Positions 49,035 through 57,532 of a stretch of DNA of 64,000 bases are shown piece by piece (position 1 is the stretch's first letter; each line of letters opens with the position of its first letter). The stretch spans positions 186,001-250,000 of the forward strand of contig NZ_JAGEOJ010000011.1 in the NCBI RefSeq assembly GCF_017573505.1. The letters are read 5' to 3'. Source of the DNA: Actinomadura barringtoniae. Its GTDB lineage: Bacteria; Actinomycetota; Actinomycetes; Streptosporangiales; Streptosporangiaceae. The position numbers and the translations under genes were made by a program. The notes below the pieces were generated by a model. It was not told the DNA's origin. It did no database searches and worked only from the letters and a program-made list of their open reading frames with translations.

Positions 49035-49508
49035 TCAGTGACCGCAGCCGCCCCAGCGGCCGCCGCTGTAGCGCTCGATGATGTTGATCAGCACCCGCCG
49101 CGCCGCGGCGCTGTCCTCGGGCGTGCCCTCGTCGAGGGTCCCGAGCCGCTTGTCGGCGACCTCACGGGCCCGCTCCAGCACCTGGGCGCCGTCCTCGGTG
49201 CGCTCGACCAGGACGCGGCGCCGGTCGCCCGGGTCGCGGTGGCGCATGACCAGCCCGTCCCGCTCCAGGCCGTCGATGGTGCGGCTGATCGTCTGGTCCT
49301 GGACGCCGCACCGCCCGGCGAGCTCACGCTGAGTGATCGCGTCCTCGTTCAGGGCGTCGAGAATGCGGATTCCGGCGTGCGTGACACCGAGCTCGGCGAT
49401 CCCGGCGTCGAAGGCGTGTTCGACGAGCCGGGCGGCCGCGGTGAGGAGCTTGCCGGTGTGCCAGGTCGCCAGTTCGTTGGCGGGGTGGGATCGCGACTGG
49501 TCAGACAT
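49035..49508 (-). CDS. MarR-family transcriptional regulator
   Basis: 157 residues with the MarR winged helix at about 45-125: L-G-V-T-H-A-G-I-R-I-L, I-T-Q-R-E-L-A, D-Q-T-I-S-R-T-I-D-G-L-E and the wing D-P-G-D-R-R-R-V-L-V. The C-terminus is Gly/Cys/His-rich (G-G-R-W-G-G-C-G-H). It is divergent from the MMPL gene across a palindrome and probably represses it in response to a small toxic ligand. Confidence 0.9.
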   Translation of the reverse strand: MSDQSRSHPANELATWHTGKLLTAAARLVEHAFDAGIAELGVTHAGIRILDALNEDAITQRELAGRCGVQDQTISRTIDGLERDGLVMRHRDPGDRRRVLVERTEDGAQVLERAREVADKRLGTLDEGTPEDSAAARRVLINIIERYSGGRWGGCGH

Positions 49509-49571
49509 CGTTCATCAGGAAGTAACAGGGGTCGGTGGACTGCGGTGACACCAGCGTACTTAAGCTAACCA

Positions 49572-49583
49572 TCAGCATGCTGA
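49572..49583. promoter_or_regulatory. Palindrome between the MarR and MMPL genes
   Basis: TCAGCATGCTGA is a perfect 12-base palindrome, flanked by direct repeats GCTAAC at 49564-49569 and 49590-49595. It is a good candidate operator for the MarR protein. Confidence 0.5.
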
Positions 49584-49610
49584 ACGCTCGCTAACGGAGG
49601 AACCCCCCAC

Positions 49611-51716
49611 GTGATACGCAGAGTAGCGGCCTTGCCGAGTGGTCGGTGGGCCAAATGGATCATTCTGGGCGTCTGGATCGCCCTCCTGATACCGGCGTTC
49701 GCGTTCGCCGGGAAGCTCGGGGACGTCGAGAAGAACGACATGTCGGCGTGGCTGCCCAAGGACGCCGAGGCGACCAAGGTGCTCGACCAGGCCGCCACGT
49801 TCCAGCCCAGCGACACGATGCCGGCGGTCGTGATCTACGACCGGGCCGGCAGCGTCACCCCGGCCGACCTGACCAAGGCCAAGGCCGACGCCGTCGCGTT
49901 CAAGGGCGTCAAGGACGTGGAAGGTGCCGTACAGGGGCCGGTGCCGTCCAAGGACGGCAAGGCGCTGCAGACGGTCGTGACGATCAAGCTCGGCTCGGAG
50001 GGCTGGGCGGGCGCGACCAAGGCCGTCGACAAGATGCTCGACATCGCCAAGGGCAATTCCGGCGGGCTGGGCGTCCACGTCACGGGCATGGGCGGCTACG
50101 CGGCGGACTCGGGCAAGATCTTCACCCAGGGGAACTCGCTGGGACTGATCACCGCCGTGGTGGTCATCGTCATCCTGCTGTTCACCTATCGCAGCCCGTT
50201 GCTGTGGTTGCTGCCGCTGCTCACCGCGGGCGGGGCGCTGTTCGGCGCCGAGGCGGTGGTCTACCTGCTCGCCAAGCACGCGGGCCTCACGGTCAACGCG
50301 CAGTCGGCGTTCATCATCACCGTGCTGGTGTTCGGGGCGGCGACCGACTACGCGCTGCTGCTCATCGCCCGGTACCGCGAGGAACTGCGGCGGCACGAGG
50401 ACCGGCACGAGGCGATGGCCGAGGCCCTGCACCGTTCCGGCCCGGCGATCGTCGCCAGTGCCGCCACGGTCGCGATCAGCCTCATGGTCCTGATGCTCGC
50501 GACGCTCAACTCGACCAAGGGCCTCGGCCCGGTCTGCGCGATCGGCATCCTGGTCGGCCTGCTCGCGATGGTCACCCTGATGCCCGCCCTGCTGGTCATC
50601 TTCGGCCGCTGGATCTTCTGGCCGAAGCGTCCCTCGTACGGCTCGCCGGAGCCGACCTCCGACGGCCTCTGGACGCGCGTCGGCGCCCGCGTCGCGGCCC
50701 GCCCGCGCCTGGTGTGGATCGGCACCGCAGTGGTGCTGGCCGCGCTGTCGATCGGCCTGGTCGGCATGAAGGCCGACGGCATCCCGCAGAAGGACCAGTT
50801 CACCAAGAAGACACAGGCCGTCGTCGGCGAGGAGATCCAGGCCGCGCACTTCCCGGCCGGGTCGGGCGACCCGATCTACGTCGTCGCCAAGGCCTCGGCG
50901 GCCGACCAGGTGAAGACCACGCTGCAGGGCGTCCCCGGCGTCGTCGCGGTCGAGCAGCCGATCCTGAAGAACGGCGACGCGTTCATCCTCGCGACGCTGA
51001 AGGACGCGCCCAACAGCAAGCCCGCGATGGACACCGTCAAGAAGGCCCGTACGGCGGTGCACGGCATCTCCGGCGCGGAGGCGCGGCTCGGCGGCGGCAC
51101 GGCGATCACGCTCGACATGGAGAACGCGGCGGCCCGCGACTCCAAGGTGATCATCCCGGTCGTGCTGGTCGTGGTGTTCCTCATCCTCGCGCTGCTGCTG
51201 CGCGCGGTCGTCGCGCCGCTGCTGCTGATGGGAACGGTCGTGCTGTCGTTCGGCGCGGCCCTCGGCGTGAGCGTGCTGATGTTCGAGCACGTGTTCAAGT
51301 TCGGCGGGATGGACGCCTCGTTCCCGCTGATGGCCTTCGTCTTCCTGGTCGCGCTCGGGATCGACTACAACATCTTCCTGGTCACCCGGGTCAGGGAGGA
51401 GGCCATGCTGCACGGCACCCGGCGCGGAGCGCTGGCGGGGCTGTCGGCCACCGGCGGCGTCATCACCTCGGCGGGCCTGGTGCTCGCGGGCACGTTCGCC
51501 GCGCTCGGCTCGATGCCGATGGTGTTCGCGGCCGAGCTCGGCTTCACGGTCGCGTTCGGCGTGCTGCTGGACACCCTCATCGTCCGGTCGGTGCTGGTCA
51601 CCGCGCTCACGCTGGACGTCGGCCGCCGGATGTGGTGGCCGAGCGCGCTGTCCAAGCCGGGCGCCGAGCCCCCGGCCGGGGAGCAGGACCCCGAGCTCGC
51701 CCTCGCGGGCAAGTAG
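49611..51716 (+). CDS. MMPL-family transporter
   Basis: 701 residues from GTG 49611, with GGAGG upstream. Two repeats, each with a first helix, a large outer domain and five helices, as in MmpL/RND proteins. The proton-relay-type motif A-T-D-Y-A-L-L-L-I-A is in the first half and G-I-D-Y-N-I-F-L-V in the second. It probably exports lipids or hydrophobic compounds; the divergent MarR gene suggests induction by a drug or fatty molecule. Confidence 0.92.
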   Translation: MIRRVAALPSGRWAKWIILGVWIALLIPAFAFAGKLGDVEKNDMSAWLPKDAEATKVLDQAATFQPSDTMPAVVIYDRAGSVTPADLTKAKADAVAFKGVKDVEGAVQGPVPSKDGKALQTVVTIKLGSEGWAGATKAVDKMLDIAKGNSGGLGVHVTGMGGYAADSGKIFTQGNSLGLITAVVVIVILLFTYRSPLLWLLPLLTAGGALFGAEAVVYLLAKHAGLTVNAQSAFIITVLVFGAATDYALLLIARYREELRRHEDRHEAMAEALHRSGPAIVASAATVAISLMVLMLATLNSTKGLGPVCAIGILVGLLAMVTLMPALLVIFGRWIFWPKRPSYGSPEPTSDGLWTRVGARVAARPRLVWIGTAVVLAALSIGLVGMKADGIPQKDQFTKKTQAVVGEEIQAAHFPAGSGDPIYVVAKASAADQVKTTLQGVPGVVAVEQPILKNGDAFILATLKDAPNSKPAMDTVKKARTAVHGISGAEARLGGGTAITLDMENAAARDSKVIIPVVLVVVFLILALLLRAVVAPLLLMGTVVLSFGAALGVSVLMFEHVFKFGGMDASFPLMAFVFLVALGIDYNIFLVTRVREEAMLHGTRRGALAGLSATGGVITSAGLVLAGTFAALGSMPMVFAAELGFTVAFGVLLDTLIVRSVLVTALTLDVGRRMWWPSALSKPGAEPPAGEQDPELALAGK

Positions 51717-51721
51717 CGCGA

Positions 51722-51759
51722 ACGCCCGCCGTGCCCCAGATCCGGGGCGCGGCGGGCGT
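51722..51759 (+). terminator. Hairpin after the MMPL gene
   Basis: ACGCCCGCCG and CGGCGGGCGT form a 10-bp outer stem with an inner GCCCC/GGGGC stem, starting six bases after the stop. Confidence 0.65.
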
Positions 51760-51864
51760 GCCTACTCACCACGTGCGCATCCGGCGCCCGCGAATAGGCG
51801 CGTTCGCAACACCTCCACACGAATCACCGCCCACGCGTCGCGGCGCGTGCTAGGAGAAGGGCCC

Positions 51865-52050
51865 ATGAACGACGACCTTCACCTGAGGCTCACCCCCGAG
51901 GCCGTACAGAACCAGCGCTTCAGCACGAGGCGGCTGCTGCCCGGATACGCGATGGACGAGGTGGACGCCTTCCTCGACCAGATCAAGCACGAGATGGCCC
52001 GGCTGATCCAGGAACGCGACGCCGCCAGGCGCGGCTCGCGCCTTGAGTGA
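51865..52050 (+). CDS. Short DivIVA-domain protein
   Basis: 61 residues from ATG 51865, preceded by AGGAGAAGG. It is the N-terminal DivIVA/Wag31 lipid-binding module only: L-T-P-E-A-V-Q-N-Q-R-F-S, L-L-P-G-Y-A-M-D-E-V-D-A-F-L, ending as the coiled coil begins. Such short versions are common in actinomycetes; a role at curved membranes or as a partner of full DivIVA is likely. Confidence 0.82.
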   Translation: MNDDLHLRLTPEAVQNQRFSTRRLLPGYAMDEVDAFLDQIKHEMARLIQERDAARRGSRLE

Positions 52051-52076
52051 CAGGGGTGAAACGCATTGGTATACGG

Positions 52077-52132
52077 GTCTGCCTGCAATGGTTCGTCCTT
52101 CTGTCCGCACCTGACAAACCGTGCGGGCAGAC
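52077..52132. repeat. Nested inverted repeats between the DivIVA-domain and ketosynthase genes
   Basis: GTCTGCC pairs with GGCAGAC at the outside, and CCGCAC with GTGCGG inside, around a ten-base loop. It could be a terminator or a leader structure for the ketosynthase gene. Confidence 0.4.
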
Positions 52133-52211
52133 CGGCGCGCACCGCTACAAGTGCCCGGCCCGGCCCCGCCGCTAGCGTCACCTCGTCCCCGGCGAGATCA
52201 CGAGGTGGCGG

Positions 52212-53441
52212 ATGCAGCGGCCCGATGGAACACCCCGAGTGGTGGTGACCGGCATGGGCGTGAGGAGCCCGGCCGGAAACGACCCTTCGGAGGCCTACGC
52301 GACCGTGACGTCGGGGAAGGGCCAGGCCGCGCATCTGCCCGAACTGCTGGACGCGGGGCTGCCGGTCACGTTCGGGTGCGCGGTGCGCGACTTCGAGTCC
52401 GGCCTCAGCAAGGTCGAGCGCAGGCGGCTGGACCGCGCCGCCCAGCTGGCGATCGCCGCCGCCGACGAGGCGATCACGGCGGCCGGGCCGGGCTTCTCCG
52501 GTGACGACCCGCTGCGCCGCGGGACGTACGTCGGCACCGCCTCCGCCAACCTGGCGTCCATCATCGCCCTCGGCGGGCACGAGCACGCGGGCACCCTGAA
52601 CAAGGTCCCGGTCCCGACCGTGCCGACCATAATGGCGAACGCGGCCGCCGCGCAGATCTCCATCCGGCACGGTCATCGCGGCCCCTGCCTGACACTGGCC
52701 GCCGCGTGCGCGAGCGGCGCCACCGCGCTCGGCGAGGCGGCCCTGGCGATCCGTTCGGGCCGCATCGACGCGGCGATCGCCGGGGGAGTGGACGCCCTGC
52801 TGACGCCCTTCGTCGTCGCCGCGTTCGCGCGCCTGGGCGCGCTGTCGCGCCGCCGCGAGGATCCCGGCGCGGCCAGCCGGCCCTTCGACCCCGACCAGGA
52901 CGGGTTCGTGATGGGGGAGGGCGCCGCGTTCCTCACGCTGGAACGGGCCGACCGCGCCGCCGCACGCGGCGCGCGGATCTACGGCGAGATCAGCGGCTAC
53001 GCCGCCGCGTCCGACGGCGCGCACATCGTGACCCCGCGCGAGGACGGCCTGGTCGCCGCCGAGTGCATGCGCCGCGCCCTGGAGGACGCCGACCTCGGCG
53101 CGGACGAGATCGGCCACGTCAACGCCCACGCCACCGCCACGCCCGCCAACGACAACGCGGAGGTGGCCGCGATCGAGCGCTTCTTCGCCTCGTCGCCGCC
53201 CGTGACGGCCACCAAGGGCGTGACCGGCCACCTCCTCGGCGCGTGCGGCGCGTTCGAGGCCGTCATCGCGCTGATGAGCGCTGCCGACGGCCTCGTTCCG
53301 CCGACGGCCAACTTCACCGGCGGCACCGACCGGATCGACGTCGTCCACGGCGGCCCGCGCGAGATCCCGGTGGCGCCGGTGCTGTCGAACTCCTTCGGCT
53401 TCGGCGGCCACCACGCGTCGCTCGTGCTGACGCCGCCCTAG
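52212..53441 (+). CDS. Stand-alone beta-ketoacyl synthase (FabF/KAS II-like)
   Basis: 409 residues with the full active site: Cys166 in A-A-A-C-A-S-G, His in N-A-H-A-T-A-T-P-A-N-D, Lys in A-T-K-G and His in T-G-H-L-L-G-A. It would extend acyl chains from malonyl-ACP. No ACP, ketoreductase or other fatty-acid or PKS gene is beside it, so it is an orphan ketosynthase, perhaps for a specialised lipid. It ends overlapping the convergent F420-type gene by four bases. Confidence 0.9.
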   Translation: MQRPDGTPRVVVTGMGVRSPAGNDPSEAYATVTSGKGQAAHLPELLDAGLPVTFGCAVRDFESGLSKVERRRLDRAAQLAIAAADEAITAAGPGFSGDDPLRRGTYVGTASANLASIIALGGHEHAGTLNKVPVPTVPTIMANAAAAQISIRHGHRGPCLTLAAACASGATALGEAALAIRSGRIDAAIAGGVDALLTPFVVAAFARLGALSRRREDPGAASRPFDPDQDGFVMGEGAAFLTLERADRAAARGARIYGEISGYAAASDGAHIVTPREDGLVAAECMRRALEDADLGADEIGHVNAHATATPANDNAEVAAIERFFASSPPVTATKGVTGHLLGACGAFEAVIALMSAADGLVPPTANFTGGTDRIDVVHGGPREIPVAPVLSNSFGFGGHHASLVLTPP

Positions 53442-53893
53442 CCCGCGGCCTCGCTCTCGAGCTTGAAGACCGGGTGCTCGCCCTTCTCGGCCTCGTACTC
53501 GAACTGTTCCAGCGTGGCGTCCTTGCGGACGTCGAAGTAGGCGCCGACGGTCCGTGGATGCTCGGCCAGGTAGCGCTTCAGAACGGGTGCGGCCTGGTCG
53601 ACCGTCGTCAGTTCGGTGACCTTGAGCGTCTCGATCTTCTTGCCCCGCTGCAGCGTCACCTTGCCGGCCGCCCGCGCGTTGCGGACCCAGCCGACCTCCC
53701 CGTACGGCGCCACGAGCCACCGCTCCCCGCCGTGCTCATGCGGGGCGACGGGCGTGCTGCGCGGGGTCCCGGTCTTGCGGCCGGCGACGGTGAGCAGGTA
53801 GATGCCGGGCGGACCGACGCCCTTGCGCAGCGCGAACGCCATCAGCCCGTCCCGCAGGCGGCCCAGCGAACTCGGCCGGTAGCTCTTGGCCAT
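53438..53893 (-). CDS. Deazaflavin (F420)-dependent nitroreductase-family protein
   Basis: 151 residues from ATG 53893, with GGGAGGA upstream. It is of the DUF385/Ddn split-barrel type: Y-L-L-T-V-A-G-R-K-T-G-T-P-R-S-T-P-V, W-L-V-A-P-Y-G, W-V-R-N-A-R-A-A-G. It likely uses F420H2 to reduce a small molecule; the substrate is unknown. Confidence 0.87.
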   Translation of the reverse strand: MAKSYRPSSLGRLRDGLMAFALRKGVGPPGIYLLTVAGRKTGTPRSTPVAPHEHGGERWLVAPYGEVGWVRNARAAGKVTLQRGKKIETLKVTELTTVDQAAPVLKRYLAEHPRTVGAYFDVRKDATLEQFEYEAEKGEHPVFKLESEAAG

Positions 53894-53943
53894 AACGTCC
53901 TCCCTGACGTCTGATCCGGAGCCTGCCCCCATGATCTCAGACG

Positions 53944-54309
53944 CTAGGGCCGCCGCGGGGGCCGGCGACCGGCCGCCAGCTCGTCGAAGACGTGATCAGG
54001 GTCGTTCTGGAGCCAGTAGCGGAACATCAGCGAGACCCCTCGCCCGTCCACCTCGAACGAGCTGATCGGGAGATCCGGGTCGACGAGGTAGCGCGGCCGC
54101 TGCCACTGCTGGGCCACCACGGCCAGCGGCCGGTCGCTCTCCAGGATCCAGGTCGCCTGGCCGCCCACGATCGTGGCCAGGTAGTAGCGGGCCAGGAGGT
54201 CGGCGACCACTTTGCTCAGCGGAACGTCGGGCGCCACCTCCACGACCTCGTCGTGCGGGATGGCGTCGTCTCCCGCCGCCACGCTGCTGCGGTTCACCGT
54301 GACGTTCAT
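53944..54309 (-). CDS. Conserved hypothetical protein, 121 residues
   Basis: It begins M-N-V-T-V-N-R-S-S-V-A-A-G-D-D, with G-G-Q-A-T-W-I-L, L-A-V-V-A-Q-Q-W and a C-terminal W-L-Q-N-D-P-D. No signal, membrane helix or cofactor motif. It looks like an actinomycete protein of unknown function. No clear ribosome site; 50 bases separate it from the F420-type gene on the same strand. Confidence 0.6.
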   Translation of the reverse strand: MNVTVNRSSVAAGDDAIPHDEVVEVAPDVPLSKVVADLLARYYLATIVGGQATWILESDRPLAVVAQQWQRPRYLVDPDLPISSFEVDGRGVSLMFRYWLQNDPDHVFDELAAGRRPPRRP

Positions 54310-54339
54310 GGCGGCAGCTTAGGGGCGGGACGAAGGGCG

Positions 54340-54384
54340 CATCCCGTGGCCCGGCGTGCGCGACGGTGGCCGGGCCACGGGATG
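54340..54384 (-). terminator. Hairpin after the GH3 gene
   Basis: A perfect 16-bp stem (54340-54355 with 54369-54384) and a 13-base loop lie 23 bases beyond the stop of the last gene of the glucan operon. Confidence 0.7.
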
Positions 54385-54407
54385 AGTGGTTCTCCTTGCG
54401 GTTGGTT

Positions 54408-57400
54408 CTACTTGCGTTTGGCGGAGGCGGGCCAGGACTGGATGCCCGCGCCGTAGGGGTAGAGGGGATCTCCGTAGGTGGTCGGGATGGTGGTGCCCGC
54501 GTCGATGTGACCGCGGATGTCGGTGCGCTGGGCGGCGGTCGCGCCCAGGTCGTAGGGGATGTTCCAGTCCTCGACGGCGTCCTCGGGGACGTCGGTGCCG
54601 CCGGGCTTGAGGACCTGGTCGACGCTGCGGGGGAGCTGCCAGGGCAGCTTGCCGCGGGGCGCGTAGTCGCCGAAGAGCAGGCTCGCCGTGGCGGGACCCA
54701 CCTCCTCGCCGCCTCGGTACGTCATGACGATCGCGGACGCCAGGTCACGCCATTCGGTGATCACGGTCGGCCGGGGCAGGTCCATCACCACGACCACGGG
54801 GATGTTCTGGTTCTTGAAGTTCTGGATGACGGCCAGCTGGTCGGGCGGCAGGTAGGGCTTCTCCTTCACCCATGAGGTCGCGTGCGTGTAGGACGGCTCG
54901 CCCACCGCGACGATGGCGAGCTTGGGGGAGGGACCGCTGTCCTGGTAGACGTTCACTCCGGCCTTGGACGCGCGGGACTTGATCGCGTCGAGAAGGGTCT
55001 GCGAGCCGTACTCCTGATGGAAGTAGCTCGTCCAGATGCAGCACGCGCCGCCGTCGGTGGCGCGCGGTCCCGCCACGACGATGTTGTCGCCGGAGCTCAG
55101 CCTGAGCGGCAGGACGTTGTCGTTCTTCAGGACGGTGATGGACTCGCGCGCGGCCTGGTCGGCGAGCGCGGTGTAGGACGGCTGGTGGAAGCGGTACGGG
55201 CCGTTCACCGGGTCCCCGTAGGGGTGCTCGAAGACGCCGAGCTGGAACTTCAGCTTGAGGATCCGGGTGACCGCGTCGTTGATCCGCGCGATCGGGACGT
55301 TGGCCAGGAAGTCGGCCATGGTGAAGCCGGACGCGCCTGGGTCGGCGCCGCCCATCACGTCCGAGCCCGCGTTGGCCGCGCTCACCCAGGCGCCGGACGG
55401 CAGCCAGTCGGTGGTGATCAGGCCGGTGTAGCCGAGGTTGGTGCGCAGGTACGCCAGGATCTTGGCGCTGTTGCCCGCGCCCGGGCCGCCCGGGTCGAGG
55501 TACGAGCTGCCCGCGTAGCCCGGCATGATGTTGACCGCCCCGGCGTCCAGCGCGGCCTTCCACGGGATCATGTGGTACTTGATCGTCACGCCGTCGTAGG
55601 TGATGCCCGCCTCGCCGCCGGCGCCCTCGCCTGGCCAGTGCTTGACGGTCGCCAGGACGGAGCCGGGGTTCAGCTCGGGGCCGCCCTGAAGGCCTGAGAC
55701 CAGGGCACGGACCTGGGCGGCGGCGACGTCGGCGTTCTCGCCGTTGCCCTCCTGGATGCGCGGATACAGGACCTTGGTGCCGACCTCGGCGAGCGGGCCG
55801 AGGACGCCGCGCGCCCCGACCTCCAGCTCCTCGCGGCGCTGCATCTCACCGAGCTTGTAGTCCAGCGGATAGTCCTTGCCCGCGGCGAGCGCGCTCTGCA
55901 GCGGATAGGTGGTCTGGTAGCCGGCGATGGTGTCGCCCGCGGAGACCGGCGGGATGCCCAGCCGGGTGCCGGACGCGTTGCGCAGCACGGTGTTCAGGTC
56001 GTTCGGCTGCGCGGGACCGAAGTGCCAGCCCGACCTGTTGTAGGTCTGGGCGTTGTAGAACATCTGGTACGCCTTCTCCTCGGGCGTCATGCGTCCGAGC
56101 AGGTCGGCGACCCTGGCGTCCACGGGACGCCGCCAGTCCTCGTAGGGCTCGATCGTCCCGTTCTTGTCCAGGTCGCGGGCGCCGCCGACGATGTTCACGC
56201 CGTCGTCTGCAGTCTCGATGTCCGGCAGGTAGACGCTGAACGTGCGGATCGACGAGGTTGTCCGGGTGCCGGAGCCGCTGACCGCGACGACGTACCACTT
56301 GTAGGTCCAGCGGTCGCTGATGTCCCACGACGGCGTGTAGTCGGTGCCGGTCGGCTCGGCGACCTTGGTGTAGAGGTCCAGCAGCGAGCCGGACGCGGTG
56401 AAGTCGTAGTCGGTGCGGCTGACGTTCAGCCACACCTCGTAGTGCGCGGCGCCCGACACGCCCGCCCACGACAGGGCGGGACGCCGGGTGTCGGTGATCA
56501 TCGCCTTGTCGGCGGGCGAATTCAGCGCGAACTGGCCGGTGGTGCCCGGCGCCTTGGCCGGGCCCGACAGCAGCGGCGGCGTGGACGGCGGGCTGCCGGG
56601 CGTTCCGAAGACCTGGAACTCCCAGAACGAGTAGCCGTAGCCGGTGGCGCGGGCCGTTCCGTGGAAGCGGATGTAGCGGCCCTTGCCGGAGACGGTGAGG
56701 TTCTCGATCCCGCCCTTGCCGCTGGTCGTCGAGTAGATCGTCGACCAGTCCGAACCGTTGTCGGACACCTCCAGGCGGTAGCCGGTGGCGTAGGCGTTCT
56801 CCCAGTTGATGCTCACGCCGGTGATGGTCGCGGTGGCGCCGAAGTCGACGCGCAACCACTGGTCGTCGCTGGACTCGCTGGACCAGCGGGTGTTGGTGCG
56901 CCCGTCCAGCGCGGCGGCGGGCGCGTTGCCACCCTCCGAGGAGGACGCCGCGACCTGCTTGAACGCCGAGATCGGCGTGCCGGTCGGCGGCGGGCCCGTG
57001 CCGCCGGACGTGCCGTAGACCGAGAACTCCCAGAGAGAGTAGCCGTAGCCGGTCGCGCGCTCGGTCCCGTTCATCCGGATGTAGCGGCCGGTGCCCGAGA
57101 CGTTGAGCGTCTGGGTGCCGCCGGTCCCGGTGGTGGTGGAGTAGATGGTCGTCCAGGTGGAGGCGTTCGCCGAGACCTGTATCTGGAAGGACTTGCCGTA
57201 CGCCGCCTCCCAGTTGAGGACGACCTGGCTGATGTCGGCGCTGCCGCCCAGGTCGATCTGGATCCACTGCGGATCGCTGAACGCGCTGGACCAGCGCGTT
57301 CCGTTGTCGCCGTCCACGGCTGCCGAGGCGGGGAAGGCGTCGCCCTCGGTGGACGACGCGGTCGATGGCTTCTCGAGGGACAGCAGCGTCGCTGCTCGCG

Positions 57401-57500
57401 CCGGGTGCGCGGGCACGGTGAGGAGAGCGGCGAGCAGCGTGAGCGCTGCCACGAAAGCGGGCAGGCTCACGCCGCCTCGCCGCCGGAGTGCGGCGGTCAT
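54408..57500 (-). CDS. Secreted glycoside hydrolase family 3 with two discoidin domains
   Basis: 1030 residues. After a signal peptide (ending near A-R-A-A) come two F5/8 type C (CBM32-like) domains, about 43-165 and 175-300, and a fibronectin-like domain (about 320-425). A calcium-loop-like D-L-D-K-N-G-T-I-E-P-Y-E-D-W follows, then the GH3 N-terminal barrel, with K-H-W-P-G-E-G and the likely nucleophile Asp in L-I-T-T-D-W, and the GH3 C-terminal domain. GH3 enzymes cut beta-glucosides from chain ends. It is the last gene of a three-gene operon, 32 bases after the GH64-like gene. Confidence 0.9.
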   Translation of the reverse strand: MTAALRRRGGVSLPAFVAALTLLAALLTVPAHPARAATLLSLEKPSTASSTEGDAFPASAAVDGDNGTRWSSAFSDPQWIQIDLGGSADISQVVLNWEAAYGKSFQIQVSANASTWTTIYSTTTGTGGTQTLNVSGTGRYIRMNGTERATGYGYSLWEFSVYGTSGGTGPPPTGTPISAFKQVAASSSEGGNAPAAALDGRTNTRWSSESSDDQWLRVDFGATATITGVSINWENAYATGYRLEVSDNGSDWSTIYSTTSGKGGIENLTVSGKGRYIRFHGTARATGYGYSFWEFQVFGTPGSPPSTPPLLSGPAKAPGTTGQFALNSPADKAMITDTRRPALSWAGVSGAAHYEVWLNVSRTDYDFTASGSLLDLYTKVAEPTGTDYTPSWDISDRWTYKWYVVAVSGSGTRTTSSIRTFSVYLPDIETADDGVNIVGGARDLDKNGTIEPYEDWRRPVDARVADLLGRMTPEEKAYQMFYNAQTYNRSGWHFGPAQPNDLNTVLRNASGTRLGIPPVSAGDTIAGYQTTYPLQSALAAGKDYPLDYKLGEMQRREELEVGARGVLGPLAEVGTKVLYPRIQEGNGENADVAAAQVRALVSGLQGGPELNPGSVLATVKHWPGEGAGGEAGITYDGVTIKYHMIPWKAALDAGAVNIMPGYAGSSYLDPGGPGAGNSAKILAYLRTNLGYTGLITTDWLPSGAWVSAANAGSDVMGGADPGASGFTMADFLANVPIARINDAVTRILKLKFQLGVFEHPYGDPVNGPYRFHQPSYTALADQAARESITVLKNDNVLPLRLSSGDNIVVAGPRATDGGACCIWTSYFHQEYGSQTLLDAIKSRASKAGVNVYQDSGPSPKLAIVAVGEPSYTHATSWVKEKPYLPPDQLAVIQNFKNQNIPVVVVMDLPRPTVITEWRDLASAIVMTYRGGEEVGPATASLLFGDYAPRGKLPWQLPRSVDQVLKPGGTDVPEDAVEDWNIPYDLGATAAQRTDIRGHIDAGTTIPTTYGDPLYPYGAGIQSWPASAKRK

Positions 57501-57532
57501 TGAGGCTCCGAGGGGTCTTTCGTTCTAGGGGG

